Positions 16,890 through 27,049 are shown, counted from the stretch's first letter. The stretch: 64,000 nt of DNA from JAJFUI01 sp039698035 (GCA_039698035.1 JBDKSW010000003.1:124001-188000); one strand, 5' to 3'. Notes: generated by a model not told the origin, from the sequence alone. Made by a program: numbers and translations.

Positions 16890-18215
16890 TTAGCTTAGGA
16901 ATCGCAGCAACGCGTAATTTTTTTTGCCCGAGCGAAGGACCAGGGTCGATTCGCTCGCCAGATCGACGCAGGTGAGCCGTTGGTCGATGGCATCGATGCG
17001 ACGGTTATTTACATACGCCCCGCCCTGGGTGACGGTTCGCCGGGCGTCGCTCTTATTTTTGGACAGGCCGGACTCGACCAGGGCGTCGATGATCGGCAGT
17101 CCGTCGCCGGCCAGGCGGTCGCGTGGCAGTTGGCGGCTGGGCACGTCGGCGAAGATGCTGGCCAGTTGGGCGTCGTCGAGTTCGCTGATTTCCGCGCCGA
17201 AGAAGATTTCGGTTGCCCGCTCGGCCGTGCGCACGCCCTCGTCACCGTGGACAAGCCGGGTGAGCTCGGCCGCCAAGCGGCGTTGGGCCGCGCGACGGCC
17301 GGGATCCGCTTGATGATCGGCCAAGAGGGTTTCGATTTCGGCTTGGCGCATGTCGGTGAAGAACCGGAGGCAGCGGCCCACTTCGGCGTCTTCGAGGTTG
17401 ATCCAGTACTGATAGAACTTGTAGGGGCTCGTTCGGTCGGCGGACAGCCAAAGGGCGCCGGACTCGGTTTTGCCCATCTTGGCCCCGTCGCTTTTGGTCA
17501 GCAGCGGGCAGGTGCAGCCGTAGAGTTGCGCGCCTCGCAGCCGGCGGGCGAGATCGATACCGGCCGTGATGTTTCCCCACTGATCGCTTCCGCCGACCTG
17601 AAGTTCGCAACCGAACTCGTCGTAGAGATGGACGAAATCGTAGGCCTGGAGCAACATGTAGCTGAACTCGGTGTAGCTGAGGCCCGCGTCGGTCCGTTCG
17701 AGGCGGCTGCGAACCGAGTCCTTGGTGAGCATGACATTCACGGACAGATGCTTGCCGACGTCGCGGAGGAACTCGAGGTAGCTGAACTTCGAGATCCAGT
17801 CGTAGTTGTTGACGAGGACGGCCGAGTTTGGGCCGCAGTCGAAATCGAGGAATCGCTGCAACTGCGACTGCATGCCGGCGACGTTGGCCTTGAGCGCGTC
17901 GAGCGACAGCAGGTTGCGTTCTTCGCTTTTGCCGCTTGGGTCGCCGATCATGCCGGTCGCGCCGCCGACGACCGCGATTGGTCGATGGCCGGCCTTTTGG
18001 AATCGGCGCAGGATCATCAGGGCCATCAGGTGCCCGACGTGGAGGCTGTCGGCCGTCGGGTCGAAGCCTGCGTAGAGCGTGCGCTGTTTTTCCATTAAGA
18101 GCCGCGGCAGATTGGCGTCGTCCGTGGTCTGTCCGATCAGGCCGCGCCAGGAGAGCTCGGCGATCACATCGGAGGGGAGCGGGGAGCGGGGCGAGGGAAG
18201 GGGCGAAGCGATCAT
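16890..18215 (-). CDS. tyrS: Tyrosyl-tRNA synthetase
   Basis: The 441-residue class I synthetase charges tRNA-Tyr. It shows LYAGFDPTADSLHVGHL with the HIGH-type signature at residues 59-62, GGATGMIGDPSGK, the tyrosine/tRNA segment YMLLQAYDFVHL, QVGGSDQWGNI and the KMSKS-type loop KMGKT (246-250). A C-terminal S4 RNA-binding domain occupies about residues 375-441. The start chosen is ATG 18215; a Pro/Ser-rich lead of about 15 residues precedes the usual N-terminal helix, so the exact start is uncertain. ispD lies 122 bases upstream on the same strand. Confidence 0.95.
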   Translation of the reverse strand: MIASPLPSPRSPLPSDVIAELSWRGLIGQTTDDANLPRLLMEKQRTLYAGFDPTADSLHVGHLMALMILRRFQKAGHRPIAVVGGATGMIGDPSGKSEERNLLSLDALKANVAGMQSQLQRFLDFDCGPNSAVLVNNYDWISKFSYLEFLRDVGKHLSVNVMLTKDSVRSRLERTDAGLSYTEFSYMLLQAYDFVHLYDEFGCELQVGGSDQWGNITAGIDLARRLRGAQLYGCTCPLLTKSDGAKMGKTESGALWLSADRTSPYKFYQYWINLEDAEVGRCLRFFTDMRQAEIETLLADHQADPGRRAAQRRLAAELTRLVHGDEGVRTAERATEIFFGAEISELDDAQLASIFADVPSRQLPRDRLAGDGLPIIDALVESGLSKNKSDARRTVTQGGAYVNNRRIDAIDQRLTCVDLASESTLVLRSGKKNYALLRFLS

Positions 18216-18337
18216 TGCGAATTCTTTCTCTTCAAGGAGTTCATGCGACCACGGACGTGTCGAGCCATTGCGCTGGCGGTCTACGCCGATCGGTGACGTT
18301 TGCCAGCGTCGATGCACCGAAGCCGTCGTTCTCCCAG

Positions 18338-19078
18338 CTAACGCCACTTGTCATCATCGGCGAACGGGTTCATCGCGCCGCCGAGCTTGGGCTTGGGCAG
18401 CGCTCGCAACGCCTGCTCGGCCAGCCGCAGGTCGTCGCGTGTGGTGATTTTCATGTTGATCGGCGAGCCGGGCACGACGGTGACCGGATGGCCAATCCGC
18501 TCGACCAGTTGGGCGTCGTCGGTCGCGTTGAAGCCGTCGCGTTTGGCGTAGGCCTCGAACAACAATTGGCGGCGGAACACTTGCGGCGTCTGGGCCTCCC
18601 AGAGACTGTCGCGTGAAACGGTCTCGACGATCCGCCGGTCCGTGCCGACGCGTTTCAGGGTGCCGGCCACCGGGACGGCGAAGATGGCCGCACCGGTTTT
18701 TTCCGCGGCGGCGAAAATCTCGTCGATCCAAGGATCGCACAGGCAAGGGCGGGCCGCATCGTGGACGCAGATGAAATCCACGTCGGGCTTGACGCGAGCG
18801 AGGGCCGCTTGGATCGAGTCGGCGCGTTCGGCGCCGCCGTCGATCACGTCGATGCCGAGAATGGCGACGTTCGCCGAAAATTTGAAGTTGAAGTCGGCCC
18901 GGTCGTGCGGCGAAATGACCAGGATCGTCTGCGCGACATCGTTGCGACCGAGGAACCGTTCGGCCGAGTGCAGCCAGAGGGCCTTGTTGGCCAGCGGCAC
19001 GAACGGTTTCTTGTAGCTCTTGTCATGGAATCGCGTGCCACGACCGGCGGCGGGCAGAATCACAGCGAATTTGGGCAT
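18338..19078 (-). CDS. ispD: 2-C-methyl-D-erythritol 4-phosphate cytidylyltransferase
   Basis: The 246-residue product carries the CTP-binding loop LPAAGRGTRF near the N-terminus with the downstream catalytic Lys (KSYKKPFV), VISPHDR, GGAERADSIQAAL, VHDAARPC, WEAQTPQVFRR and NATDDAQLVE. These place it in the MEP pathway, making CDP-ME from MEP and CTP. The window also contains ispE (32264-33163), the next enzyme of the same pathway, at a separate site. The start at 19078 matches the family; about 60 open codons upstream have no similarity. Confidence 0.93.
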   Translation of the reverse strand: MPKFAVILPAAGRGTRFHDKSYKKPFVPLANKALWLHSAERFLGRNDVAQTILVISPHDRADFNFKFSANVAILGIDVIDGGAERADSIQAALARVKPDVDFICVHDAARPCLCDPWIDEIFAAAEKTGAAIFAVPVAGTLKRVGTDRRIVETVSRDSLWEAQTPQVFRRQLLFEAYAKRDGFNATDDAQLVERIGHPVTVVPGSPINMKITTRDDLRLAEQALRALPKPKLGGAMNPFADDDKWR

Positions 19079-19269
19079 TCCAGCGTCTCCAGAAAGATGG
19101 CCCCATTGTCCGGTTTCGCCATGAGGCGTCAAGCCGAACTGGCCTGCCGAGCGAGACCTGGCGGGCCTCGCCTGGGGGCAAGAAGGGCAAATGGACGCGC
19201 TGTGGGCCGCCCGCCTATCGGCGGTCAGGCGGGAACAGGGGGCCGTTCGGCGCACGCGCGACCACCCAG

Positions 19270-20556
19270 TTACTTGGGTTTCTTTTCAAGCCACGTTTCG
19301 ACGTTCTTCGGCAGGCCTTCGACAGCCGTTTTCACGTCATCGGCCGATCGCCGCGCGTCGTCCGCCGCATCGGCGACGGTCTTGACGGCTTTGACGAGCT
19401 CGCCGATCCAGGCTTGGTGGGGGGGCTCTTTGGCCAGATCAATCATGCTTTTTGCGGCCGCAATCACGGTGTCGCATCGCAGTTTCAGCCGTGCGCGCGA
19501 AATGGCGTTGCTGTCCGAGTTGGCAAGCCGCAGCTCGTCGGAGCAAGCGTCGGCGGCGAGCCGGCCCAGCGCGCTGGACGTATCAACCACGTTGATCTGG
19601 GCGCCGGAATAGTTCAGTCGTCCGATCGAATCGGCGGCAATCGTTCGGGTGCAAACGGCGAGTTTCGTGTTTTCGACCGCGCCGAGCAGCGTTTTGAAAA
19701 GGGCATCGGCTTCGCCTGGCGATCCGAGGACGCCCAGGGTCTTGAGCGCCTGGCCCAGGAGCCACTGGCGACCGGCGGCCGAGGGACCGGCGGGGAGTTC
19801 GTTGCCAGCGATGTGGAGCATGGCGGCGGCGATCAATTTTCGGCTGTCTTCGTCTCGAACGACCGCGGCATGTCGCAAGACGCCGATCATGGCCGCGATG
19901 CGCAAGGCATCCGGAAGCTTCTGGCTCTCGGCCGCGGTGACGAGCACCTTGAGGGCCTCGGGCATGGGAGTGGAAGGCTCGACGCTGTTGAGCTGGCCGA
20001 TCATCAGCATCGCATTGACGCGCACGGCCCGATAGTAAGACCCCGCGACGAGCTTCTTCATGAAGTCCAGGACGAGCGTGTTCAGATGGTCATGGACTTC
20101 GGCGCCATTGCTCTTGCGGCCGAGATAGCTCACCTGGAGTTTTCTGCGCAGGTCGGGCAACTTGGAGACGTTTTCCCACTGGGTCCACTGAGCAAGAAAA
20201 TATTTGGTGAAGAAGTCGTCGAACATGGGCTGATTGCCCGGCGTGAACTGACCCCGGATGAGGATCTCGGAGATGGCGCTATTGTTTTTTGCCTGGTTCT
20301 TGTCGACGGGCAGTTCTTCGCAACCCGCCTCGGGCTGGAGCGGGCGCTCGTTTGGATCGGCCGCCTCGGGCTTTTCGGACGGCGTGGCGGCTGAATGGCC
20401 CGAGCTGGCGGCTGGAGTCTTTCCCGGGGCCGCGAGGTTTTGCCCCACGACGGTCTGGCAGCCGATCGCCACGAGCAACAGGAACGCCGACAACACGATC
20501 GGCCGTTGCCGCGGGTGTCTACCTTCGCAGGGGTTCGTCGTACGGGGCAGTGTCAT
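19270..20556 (-). CDS. Exported hypothetical protein, helical-repeat-like
   Basis: A 428-residue protein with a basic N-region and a lipoprotein-like signal (LSAFLLLVAIGCQT), so the mature form may start at a lipidated Cys near residue 33. A low-complexity Pro/Ala/Glu linker follows. Residues 110-400 are almost all helical, with Ala/Leu-rich pairs such as LPDALRIAAMIGVLRHAAV and ADALFKTLLGAV that suggest HEAT-like repeats. The C-terminus (ADAADDARRSADDVKTAV) looks like coiled coil. AAGGA precedes ATG 20556; an upstream ATG at 20592 is the alternative. Function unknown. Confidence 0.65.
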   Translation of the reverse strand: MTLPRTTNPCEGRHPRQRPIVLSAFLLLVAIGCQTVVGQNLAAPGKTPAASSGHSAATPSEKPEAADPNERPLQPEAGCEELPVDKNQAKNNSAISEILIRGQFTPGNQPMFDDFFTKYFLAQWTQWENVSKLPDLRRKLQVSYLGRKSNGAEVHDHLNTLVLDFMKKLVAGSYYRAVRVNAMLMIGQLNSVEPSTPMPEALKVLVTAAESQKLPDALRIAAMIGVLRHAAVVRDEDSRKLIAAAMLHIAGNELPAGPSAAGRQWLLGQALKTLGVLGSPGEADALFKTLLGAVENTKLAVCTRTIAADSIGRLNYSGAQINVVDTSSALGRLAADACSDELRLANSDSNAISRARLKLRCDTVIAAAKSMIDLAKEPPHQAWIGELVKAVKTVADAADDARRSADDVKTAVEGLPKNVETWLEKKPK

Positions 20557-20774
20557 CGGGCGGTCCTTGAGCGGTGATAGGGATTGCTTCAATATAGACT
20601 ACCGGCAGAACGGGGGGGCTGTCAAGCTGCGATGTCTTTGCCGGTGCAATACGGGCTCAAGGCATCGCCGTTGGCGTTGACGATCGTCGCGGGGTGGCGG
20701 GAGAGGCCGGCGGTCGAACGGGCCGCGGCGGCACCAGGGGTTCGCCCTTGCGACCTCGGCGAACGTCTGGTCCA

Positions 20775-22442
20775 ATGGATTGTTCGATGCAGCCATCCGA
20801 TCCACTTAAGATACGCCCGGCCGTGGGCCTCGTTCTGGCGGAGATCGTCTTGATCTTCGCGGCCTTTTTCCTTCAAGGCGCGTGGCCTGTCCCCGACTCG
20901 AACGAGCCGCACTATCTGAGCAAGGCGATTCACTACTGGAATGCCGATTGGCTTCGCGGCGATTTTTTCATGGAAACGCCGGGCGTCCACCGGGTGTTCG
21001 ACGTGGGGTTTGGCTGGCTTTCGCTTTGGCTTGCGCCGACGGCGCTGGCATGGACGGGGCGGGCGCTCACCTGGCTGTTGTTGGCCTGGGCGTGGCGTCG
21101 TCTGAGCTGGGCCATCGTGCCGCGACCGGGGTGCGCCGTGCTGACCGCCCTGCTGTTCGGTTGGCTGACGGAGAACTGCCACATGGCCGGCGAATGGGTC
21201 ATCGGCGGCGTCGAGGCGAAGGGGTTCGCCTATGTGCTGGTGTTTCTCGGCCTGGAGGCAATCGTGCGGAACCGATGGAACCGAGGGCTGCTGTGTCTGG
21301 GCGGCGCCTCGGCCATCCACGTTGTCGTCGGCGGGTGGTCGGCCGTGGCGGCCGCCGTCGGCTGGCTGCGGCTTGGCCTGCGCCCGCGAGAAACGACAAC
21401 GGACGCGGCGCCGTCGTTGCGATTGCTTTGGCCGGGCATCCTGGGCGGTTTCGTGTTGGCGTTGCCGGGGCTGCTGCCTGGTCTGAGCCTCGACTGGGGC
21501 GTCGACCGCGAGACGCTTTTTAAGGCGCACGAGATTTATGTGTTTCAGCGGCTGCCGCATCACCTGACCGTGACGGGAATGCAACCGTGGTTCGTCGTCC
21601 GAATGGCGATGCTGTGCGGTTTTTGGCTCTTGCTGGGTCGATGGGAGCGGCGATGCACTGTTTCGGCATCGGACGCCGGCCATCTGGCCCGTTTTCGGGC
21701 GTTCGTCGCCGGCGCGGTCATGCTGAGTCTGGTTGGGGCGGCGATCAGCGGGCTGGCAGTGGTCCAGCGTGGTCTGGCGGCCGAGCTGCTGCGGTTTTAT
21801 TGGTTCCGCCTGACGGACATCGTCGTGCCGATGGCCGTGGCCCTGGAAAGCGTCTGGCTGCTGGTCGGCGTCGGCCGGGCCTCGGTTTTGGTCGGGGCCG
21901 CGGATCGGACGTCGGAGCGTGCGAAGTCGTGGCGATCGGGCCGATGGCCAAAGCGGCTGGGCTGGGCGTTGGCGATTGCCGTTGCCGGCAGTCAGGTGGG
22001 CATTCATGCGTCGGAGCGGGTCAGACCGGGCTTTGCGCGTTCGGAGAAAATGGCCAAGCCGGCCGATTGGATTGCGGCATGCGAGTGGGTTGCCCGATCG
22101 GGCGAAATCCCGCGTGACGCGCTGTTTCTCGTGCCACGGGCCTCACAGACATTTTCGTGGCACAGCCGGCACGGCAACGTGGTAACGTGGAAGGATGTGC
22201 CGCAGAGCGCGGAAGGGCTGGTTGCCTGGTGGCGGCGCATCGAGGACATCCACGGCACGGGCCAGCGGCCGCCGGCCCCCGCGTGGCACGGCTCGCTGTC
22301 GGAGTTGAGCGAAGGTCGGCTGCGAGAGTTGGGCCGCAAGTACGGCGCAACGTTCTTGATTACCGAACGGACCGAGGCCCTGCTGAAGCTGGACCTGATT
22401 TACGAGAATTCGACGTACGTCATTTATCGATTGCAACCTTGA
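20775..22442 (+). CDS. Polytopic membrane protein (DUF6798-like)
   Basis: A 555-residue protein with roughly ten hydrophobic helices and a soluble C-terminal domain of about 130 residues. Near the first periplasmic loop is DSNEPHYLSKAIHYWNADWLRGDFF, reminiscent of the acidic first loop of GT-C-type membrane glycosyltransferases, and the tail contains FLVPRASQTFSWHSRHGNVVTWKD. Such proteins are frequent in planctomycetes and are annotated DUF6798 or membrane hypothetical. ATG 20775 or 20787 are both possible. Catalysis is not demonstrated. The HAD phosphatase gene follows 50 bases later. Confidence 0.7.
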   Translation: MDCSMQPSDPLKIRPAVGLVLAEIVLIFAAFFLQGAWPVPDSNEPHYLSKAIHYWNADWLRGDFFMETPGVHRVFDVGFGWLSLWLAPTALAWTGRALTWLLLAWAWRRLSWAIVPRPGCAVLTALLFGWLTENCHMAGEWVIGGVEAKGFAYVLVFLGLEAIVRNRWNRGLLCLGGASAIHVVVGGWSAVAAAVGWLRLGLRPRETTTDAAPSLRLLWPGILGGFVLALPGLLPGLSLDWGVDRETLFKAHEIYVFQRLPHHLTVTGMQPWFVVRMAMLCGFWLLLGRWERRCTVSASDAGHLARFRAFVAGAVMLSLVGAAISGLAVVQRGLAAELLRFYWFRLTDIVVPMAVALESVWLLVGVGRASVLVGAADRTSERAKSWRSGRWPKRLGWALAIAVAGSQVGIHASERVRPGFARSEKMAKPADWIAACEWVARSGEIPRDALFLVPRASQTFSWHSRHGNVVTWKDVPQSAEGLVAWWRRIEDIHGTGQRPPAPAWHGSLSELSEGRLRELGRKYGATFLITERTEALLKLDLIYENSTYVIYRLQP

Positions 22443-22492
22443 TCGCGGAACTTGGGAATGTGAGAGCGGCGTGTTGTCTGCGCCCACGGAAA

Positions 22493-23155
22493 ATGATGCG
22501 AGCCACGGTATTCGACATGGATGGGCTGATGTTCAACACGGAGGACGTGTACACGGCCGTGGGGACCGAAGTGCTGCGCCGACGGGGACTGGAATTCACC
22601 GCCGCGTTGAAGAACGAGATGATGGGCCTTCAGCCGCGACCGGCCTTCGAGGCATTGATCCGCTGCTGCGGCCTGACGGATACGTGGCAGGCGCTGGCGG
22701 CCGAGTCGAATCGGCTGTTCATCGAGATGCTGGACGCCCGGCTGGCGTCGATGCCTGGCCTGTTCGAGCTGCTCGACGCCTTGGAGCGGGCGGGAATGCC
22801 GAAGGCGATTGGCACGAGCAGTTGCCGCGAGCTGGTAGACGCCTGCCTGCGGCCCTTTGATCTTGCGGGCCGTTTTCAGTTCATTCTGACGGCCGAAGAC
22901 ATTGGCCAGGGAAAGCCGCACCCGGAGATTTATCTGACGGCGGCTCGCCGGTTTGGGGTTCCGCCGGGCGAGATGGCCGTGCTGGAAGATAGCCAGAACG
23001 GCTGTTTGGCGGCCGCGGCGGCCGGCGCATTCACGGTGGCCGTGCCGGCGGCCCACAGCCGTCAGCACGACTTTGGCGCGGCCTCGTTGGTTGTCGAGAG
23101 TCTGGCCGACGCCAAGCTTTATCAGGCGTTGGGGATCGCTTCGGTGGAACGCTGA
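22493..23155 (+). CDS. HAD-superfamily phosphatase/phosphoglucomutase-like
   Basis: The 220-residue subfamily IA HAD protein shows motif I DMDGLMFNTE (nucleophile Asp8, acid/base Asp10), an alpha cap, motif II GTSSC, the motif III Lys in GKPHPEIY and motif IV LEDSQNG. These fit the beta-phosphoglucomutase/GPP/YcjU branch. The substrate, probably a sugar phosphate, cannot be assigned. Two consecutive ATG codons (22493 and 22496) are possible starts. Confidence 0.88.
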   Translation: MMRATVFDMDGLMFNTEDVYTAVGTEVLRRRGLEFTAALKNEMMGLQPRPAFEALIRCCGLTDTWQALAAESNRLFIEMLDARLASMPGLFELLDALERAGMPKAIGTSSCRELVDACLRPFDLAGRFQFILTAEDIGQGKPHPEIYLTAARRFGVPPGEMAVLEDSQNGCLAAAAAGAFTVAVPAAHSRQHDFGAASLVVESLADAKLYQALGIASVER

Positions 23156-23212
23156 TTGCGTGCGAGCGCACGCCCCGGCGGCTCCCTCATTCGGAGCTAA
23201 GACAGTTCCCTA

Positions 23213-23242
23213 TTGACGCTATTTGCGACCGAGTGCTAGATT
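23213..23242 (+). promoter_or_regulatory. Putative sigma-70-type promoter
   Basis: TTGACG (23213-23218) and TAGATT (23237-23242) are separated by 18 bases and lie 57 bases before the cytidylyltransferase-like gene at 23299, which has no other obvious promoter. Confidence 0.45.
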
Positions 23243-23298
23243 GACCGCGGCGCGGATAAAGCCGAAACCGCTTGGGGGCGTCAGGGAGGAGCGTTGCC

Positions 23299-24048
23299 AT
23301 GCTCAGGAACTTGGGAGTGGTACAGGCGTGCTTTCACACGCCGCGATCGCGGAGCAACGCCGCACGACGACTGGGCGGCCGCTCGCTGCTTGAATGGGCC
23401 ATTCGCCGCGTGACCGAGGCGATGCGGCTGGACGGCGTGATTGTGCTGGCGTGCGATAGCGAAGAGTGCCGCGCGTTGAGCCGGCTCGCGCCCAGCGACG
23501 TGCCGGTTTTCGTCGGCGACGAGGCCGACACTCTGGCCCGCTTCTGCCGGGCGTTGGAGCGTTATCCGGCCGAGGCGGTGGTGCGCGTTTGCGGCGATCA
23601 TCCGTTTGTCGATCCGGGGCTGATCGATCGGCTGGTGACGACGGCCGACGCGGAGCCTGACTGCGACTATGTGAGCTATGGGTCGCGGGACGGCCGCCCG
23701 GCGATTCTCTCTCCGGTTGGCGTCTATGCGGAATGGTTCCGCTCGAGCGCTCTGCGCGAGGCGAATCGGTTGGCTCGCGATCCGCTCGACCGCGAGCAGG
23801 TGACTTCGTACCTCTATTCGCATCCGGAGAAGTTCGACCTTCGGCTGATTCCTGCGCCCGAGGCGATTGACCGGGACGACGTGCGTCTGACGGTGGACAT
23901 CGAGGAGGACTGGGACCACGCCTTGATGTTGTTCGAGGCGTTGGGGCCCGAACGGCTCGAATGGCAACGGATCGTTGGGCTGCTCGATCATCAGCCGGCC
24001 ATGCGGCATCGGATGGCGGCGTTGAACCGGGCGCATGCGCACGCATAG
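23299..24048 (+). CDS. Cytidylyltransferase-like (SpsF/KdsB-type) protein
   Basis: A 249-residue nucleotidyltransferase-fold protein. It has the strand VVQACFHTPRSRSNAARRLGG near the N-terminus, where SpsF/CMP-KDO synthetases bind the nucleotide. Further family-like segments are GDEADTLARFCRALE, VRVCGDHPFVDPGLIDRLV and the late acidic motif VRLTVDIEEDWDHALML. Members make CMP-activated sugars for surface glycans. The usual Lys-rich nucleotide loop is only partly conserved, so the activity is uncertain. GGAGGA (23285-23290) supports ATG 23299. Confidence 0.75.
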   Translation: MLRNLGVVQACFHTPRSRSNAARRLGGRSLLEWAIRRVTEAMRLDGVIVLACDSEECRALSRLAPSDVPVFVGDEADTLARFCRALERYPAEAVVRVCGDHPFVDPGLIDRLVTTADAEPDCDYVSYGSRDGRPAILSPVGVYAEWFRSSALREANRLARDPLDREQVTSYLYSHPEKFDLRLIPAPEAIDRDDVRLTVDIEEDWDHALMLFEALGPERLEWQRIVGLLDHQPAMRHRMAALNRAHAHA

Positions 24049-24085
24049 CACCCGCGCGGGCGATCGGCGCAGGGTCGGGGCCGCG

Positions 24086-27007
24086 TCACTTTTTGTCTCG
24101 GAGCGCGTCGGCCAGGAACTTGGCCGTGACGGAGCCGGGCGCTCTGGCGACCATCTCGGGCGTGCCCTTGGCGACGATCTGGCCGCCCTCGTCGGCCGCG
24201 CCGGGGCCGAGGTCGATGATGTAGTCGGCGGCCTTCATGATCTGAAGGTTGTGCTCGACGACCAGCAGCGAATGGCCGACGGCCAGCAGGGCGTCGAAAC
24301 AGTCCAGCAGTTGGACGACATCGGAGAAGTGCAGTCCGGTGGTTGGCTCGTCGAGGATGAAGAGCGAGCGGCCACGTTTGACGCCGCTCATGTAGCCGGC
24401 CAGTTTGAGGCGCTGCGACTCGCCGCCCGACAACGTGTTCGCCGGCTGTCCAAGCCGCACGTAATCGAGGCCCACGTCGATCAGCCGTTTGAGCCGGACT
24501 TGCACCTTGGGCTGTCCCCGGAAGAAGGTGAAGGCCTCGCGGACGGTCATTTCCAGAACGTCGGCGATGTTCCGGCCGCGATAGGTCACGTCGAGGATGT
24601 CCTCGCGGTAGCGTGTTCCGTTGCACTGCGGGCAGCGCATGTAAACGTCGGCGAGGAACTGCATGTCGATCTGGATGTAGCCTTCGCCCTGGCAATTGTC
24701 GCACCGGCCGCCCTGGACGTTGAAGCTGAACGCGCCGGCGTCGAAGCCGCGTGTGCGGGCCTCGATCGTCTCGGCGAACACGGACCGGATTTCGTCGAAC
24801 GCCTTGAGATAGGTGACGGGGTTCGATCGTGGCGAGCGACCGATCGGGCTTTGATCGACCAGGATGACGTCGTCGAGCTGGCCATCGCCGAAGACATCGT
24901 TGTGCGGGTAGGGTTTCGGCGCTTCCTTGCGGAGCCGGCGGCAGAGGGCCGGATACAGCGTGTCCTGCACCAGCGTGCTCTTGCCGGAACCGCTGACGCC
25001 CGTCACTAGGCAAAGAACACCGAGCGGAAACTCGACGGTGACGTTTTTCAGATTGTTGCCGCGAGCGCCGGAGAGTCGGATCCAGCCGTGCTCGGGCGCG
25101 CGGCGGCGTCCGCTGGCGGGGCCTGCGCCGCGACGGCCGGCCAGATAGTCGCCGGTCAGGCTGTCCGGGCAGTTTTCCATGTCGGCGGGCGTGCCTTGAA
25201 ACATGAGCCTTCCGCCGCGTTCACCGGCGCCGGGGCCGATCTCGACGATCTGATCGGCGTCGCGGATGACGGCCTCTTCGTGCTCGACGACGACGACCGT
25301 GTTGCCGCGGTCGCGGAGTCTGTGGATGGCGGCGAGCAGTTGATCGATGTCGCGGGGATGCAAGCCGATCGAGGGCTCGTCCAAGACGTACAGCATGTTG
25401 ACCAGGCTGGAGCCGAGCGCGGCGGTGAGGGCGACGCGTCGGACCTCGCCGCCGCTGAGGGTTCGCAACGTGCGGTCGAGCGTCAGGTAGCCGAGCCCGA
25501 CGGCTTCGAGGTAAGCCAACCGCGCCTGCACCTGTTCGAGCATCATGCGGCCCACGGGCCGCTGAGCGTCGGAGAGCTGGAGTTCGCGGAAGAAGGCGGC
25601 CGCGTCGCGGACCTTCATCGCGGAGATCTCGCCCAGGTGTTTCCCGCCGATCCGGGCAGCCAGGGCCTCGGGCCGGAGCCGCATGCCGTGGCACGCGGGA
25701 CACGGGCGATAGCTTCGCCAGCGGCTGAGAAACACACGGATGTGCATTTTGTACTTACGGCGTTCGAGCCAAGCGAAGAAGCCGTCCAGCCCGCCAAACT
25801 GCCGTTCCGTCGCTCCGTGAAGCACCACGTTGCGTTGCTCGTCGGTCAACTCTCGGAACGGCACATCCACCGGGAGGTGATAGTCGCGGGCGAGCGTCAT
25901 CAGCGCTTTCTGCTCGTGCTCGTAAGCGGGCGTGCTCCACGGGGCGATGGCCCCCTCGCGGAGCGACTTGCCCGGGTCGGGCACGACCAGGTCCATGTCG
26001 ATGCCAACGACGTTGCCAAAACCTTCGCACGCCGGACACGCGCCCAAGGGGCTGTTGAAGCTGTAGAGCCGCGGTTCGGGGTCGGGATAGGTGATGTCGC
26101 AGTCCTCGCAGGCCAATTGCGTGCTTAGGCCGATGCGTCGCCAAGGGCGACCGTCGATCGAAAAGCGTGGCGTGTGCGGAGGCTGGCCCTCGGCCTGTTC
26201 TTGTTCGACGAAGACGCAGCAGCGACCGTTGCCCTTGTCGAAGGCCGTTTCGAGCGAATCGCGGAGCCGGCTGTCGGACGCGCCGCCGGCCGCAAGCCGA
26301 TCGACGACGGGGTAGATGGTCGACGATGGGAGCGCCGCCGAGGGAGCATGGCCGGGCGTGGCATCGAGACTGACGATTTGCCCCGCGATGACGGCGCGCA
26401 CGAACCCCTGCTCGCGCAGGGCGGCCAACGCTTGTTCGACCGTGCCGATCGCGGGAACGAGGGGGCCAGACTCGTCCTTTTCAGTTGCCGGCGATGGAGG
26501 CACATGTTCGCATTCGGCCGTTTTTGCGGGCAGTTGGCATGGGAAGGCAACCATGTAGCGTGTGCCGGCCGGCAGCGAGGCCAAGAGTTCGGCAGCGTTT
26601 TCGGGGTTGTCGCGGCGCACGGGCCGCCCGCACTTCAGGCAAAACGTTTGCCCGATCTTGGCCATCAGCAGCCGCAGATAGTCGGCCGTTTCGGTGGCCG
26701 TGCCGACGGTCGATCGGCTCGAACGGCCCATGTGCCCACCGGTCACGGCAATGGCGGGCGGGATTCCGTCGATCCGCTCGGCATCCGGTTTTTCGAGTCG
26801 CTGGAGGAATTGCCGCGTGTAGGCGGAGAAGCTCTCGATGTACCGGCGTTGCCCTTCGGCATAAAGGGTGTCGAGGGCGAGGCTGCTCTTGCCGCTTCCG
26901 CTGAGGCCGCAAAAGACGATCAGTTTGCCGTGGGGAAGGTCCAGGTCGACCGACTTGAGGTTGTGGACCCGAACTCCTCGAAGTGCGATGTGGCCGGCCG
27001 CGGTCAT
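24086..27007 (-). CDS. uvrA: Excinuclease ABC subunit A
   Basis: The 973-residue DNA-damage-recognition ATPase contains two ABC modules. The first has GLSGSGKSS, the zinc finger around CEDC...CPAC, LSGGEVRR and a Walker B ending VLDEPSIGLH. The second has GVSGSGKST, the zinc module CDNC...CPQC, LSGGESQRLKLA and ILDEPTTGLH. Residues 83-105 form the conserved PAIAVTGGHMGRSSRSTVGT loop. UvrA2 loads UvrB on lesions in nucleotide excision repair. ATG 27007 is preferred; a TTG at 27022 would add five residues. A good minus-strand promoter lies 43 bases upstream. uvrB and uvrC are not in the window. Confidence 0.97.
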   Translation of the reverse strand: MTAAGHIALRGVRVHNLKSVDLDLPHGKLIVFCGLSGSGKSSLALDTLYAEGQRRYIESFSAYTRQFLQRLEKPDAERIDGIPPAIAVTGGHMGRSSRSTVGTATETADYLRLLMAKIGQTFCLKCGRPVRRDNPENAAELLASLPAGTRYMVAFPCQLPAKTAECEHVPPSPATEKDESGPLVPAIGTVEQALAALREQGFVRAVIAGQIVSLDATPGHAPSAALPSSTIYPVVDRLAAGGASDSRLRDSLETAFDKGNGRCCVFVEQEQAEGQPPHTPRFSIDGRPWRRIGLSTQLACEDCDITYPDPEPRLYSFNSPLGACPACEGFGNVVGIDMDLVVPDPGKSLREGAIAPWSTPAYEHEQKALMTLARDYHLPVDVPFRELTDEQRNVVLHGATERQFGGLDGFFAWLERRKYKMHIRVFLSRWRSYRPCPACHGMRLRPEALAARIGGKHLGEISAMKVRDAAAFFRELQLSDAQRPVGRMMLEQVQARLAYLEAVGLGYLTLDRTLRTLSGGEVRRVALTAALGSSLVNMLYVLDEPSIGLHPRDIDQLLAAIHRLRDRGNTVVVVEHEEAVIRDADQIVEIGPGAGERGGRLMFQGTPADMENCPDSLTGDYLAGRRGAGPASGRRRAPEHGWIRLSGARGNNLKNVTVEFPLGVLCLVTGVSGSGKSTLVQDTLYPALCRRLRKEAPKPYPHNDVFGDGQLDDVILVDQSPIGRSPRSNPVTYLKAFDEIRSVFAETIEARTRGFDAGAFSFNVQGGRCDNCQGEGYIQIDMQFLADVYMRCPQCNGTRYREDILDVTYRGRNIADVLEMTVREAFTFFRGQPKVQVRLKRLIDVGLDYVRLGQPANTLSGGESQRLKLAGYMSGVKRGRSLFILDEPTTGLHFSDVVQLLDCFDALLAVGHSLLVVEHNLQIMKAADYIIDLGPGAADEGGQIVAKGTPEMVARAPGSVTAKFLADALRDKK

Positions 27008-27049
27008 GATAGGGCCCAGCAAGGGTCGTGCGCAGCAAACGAAACTCGC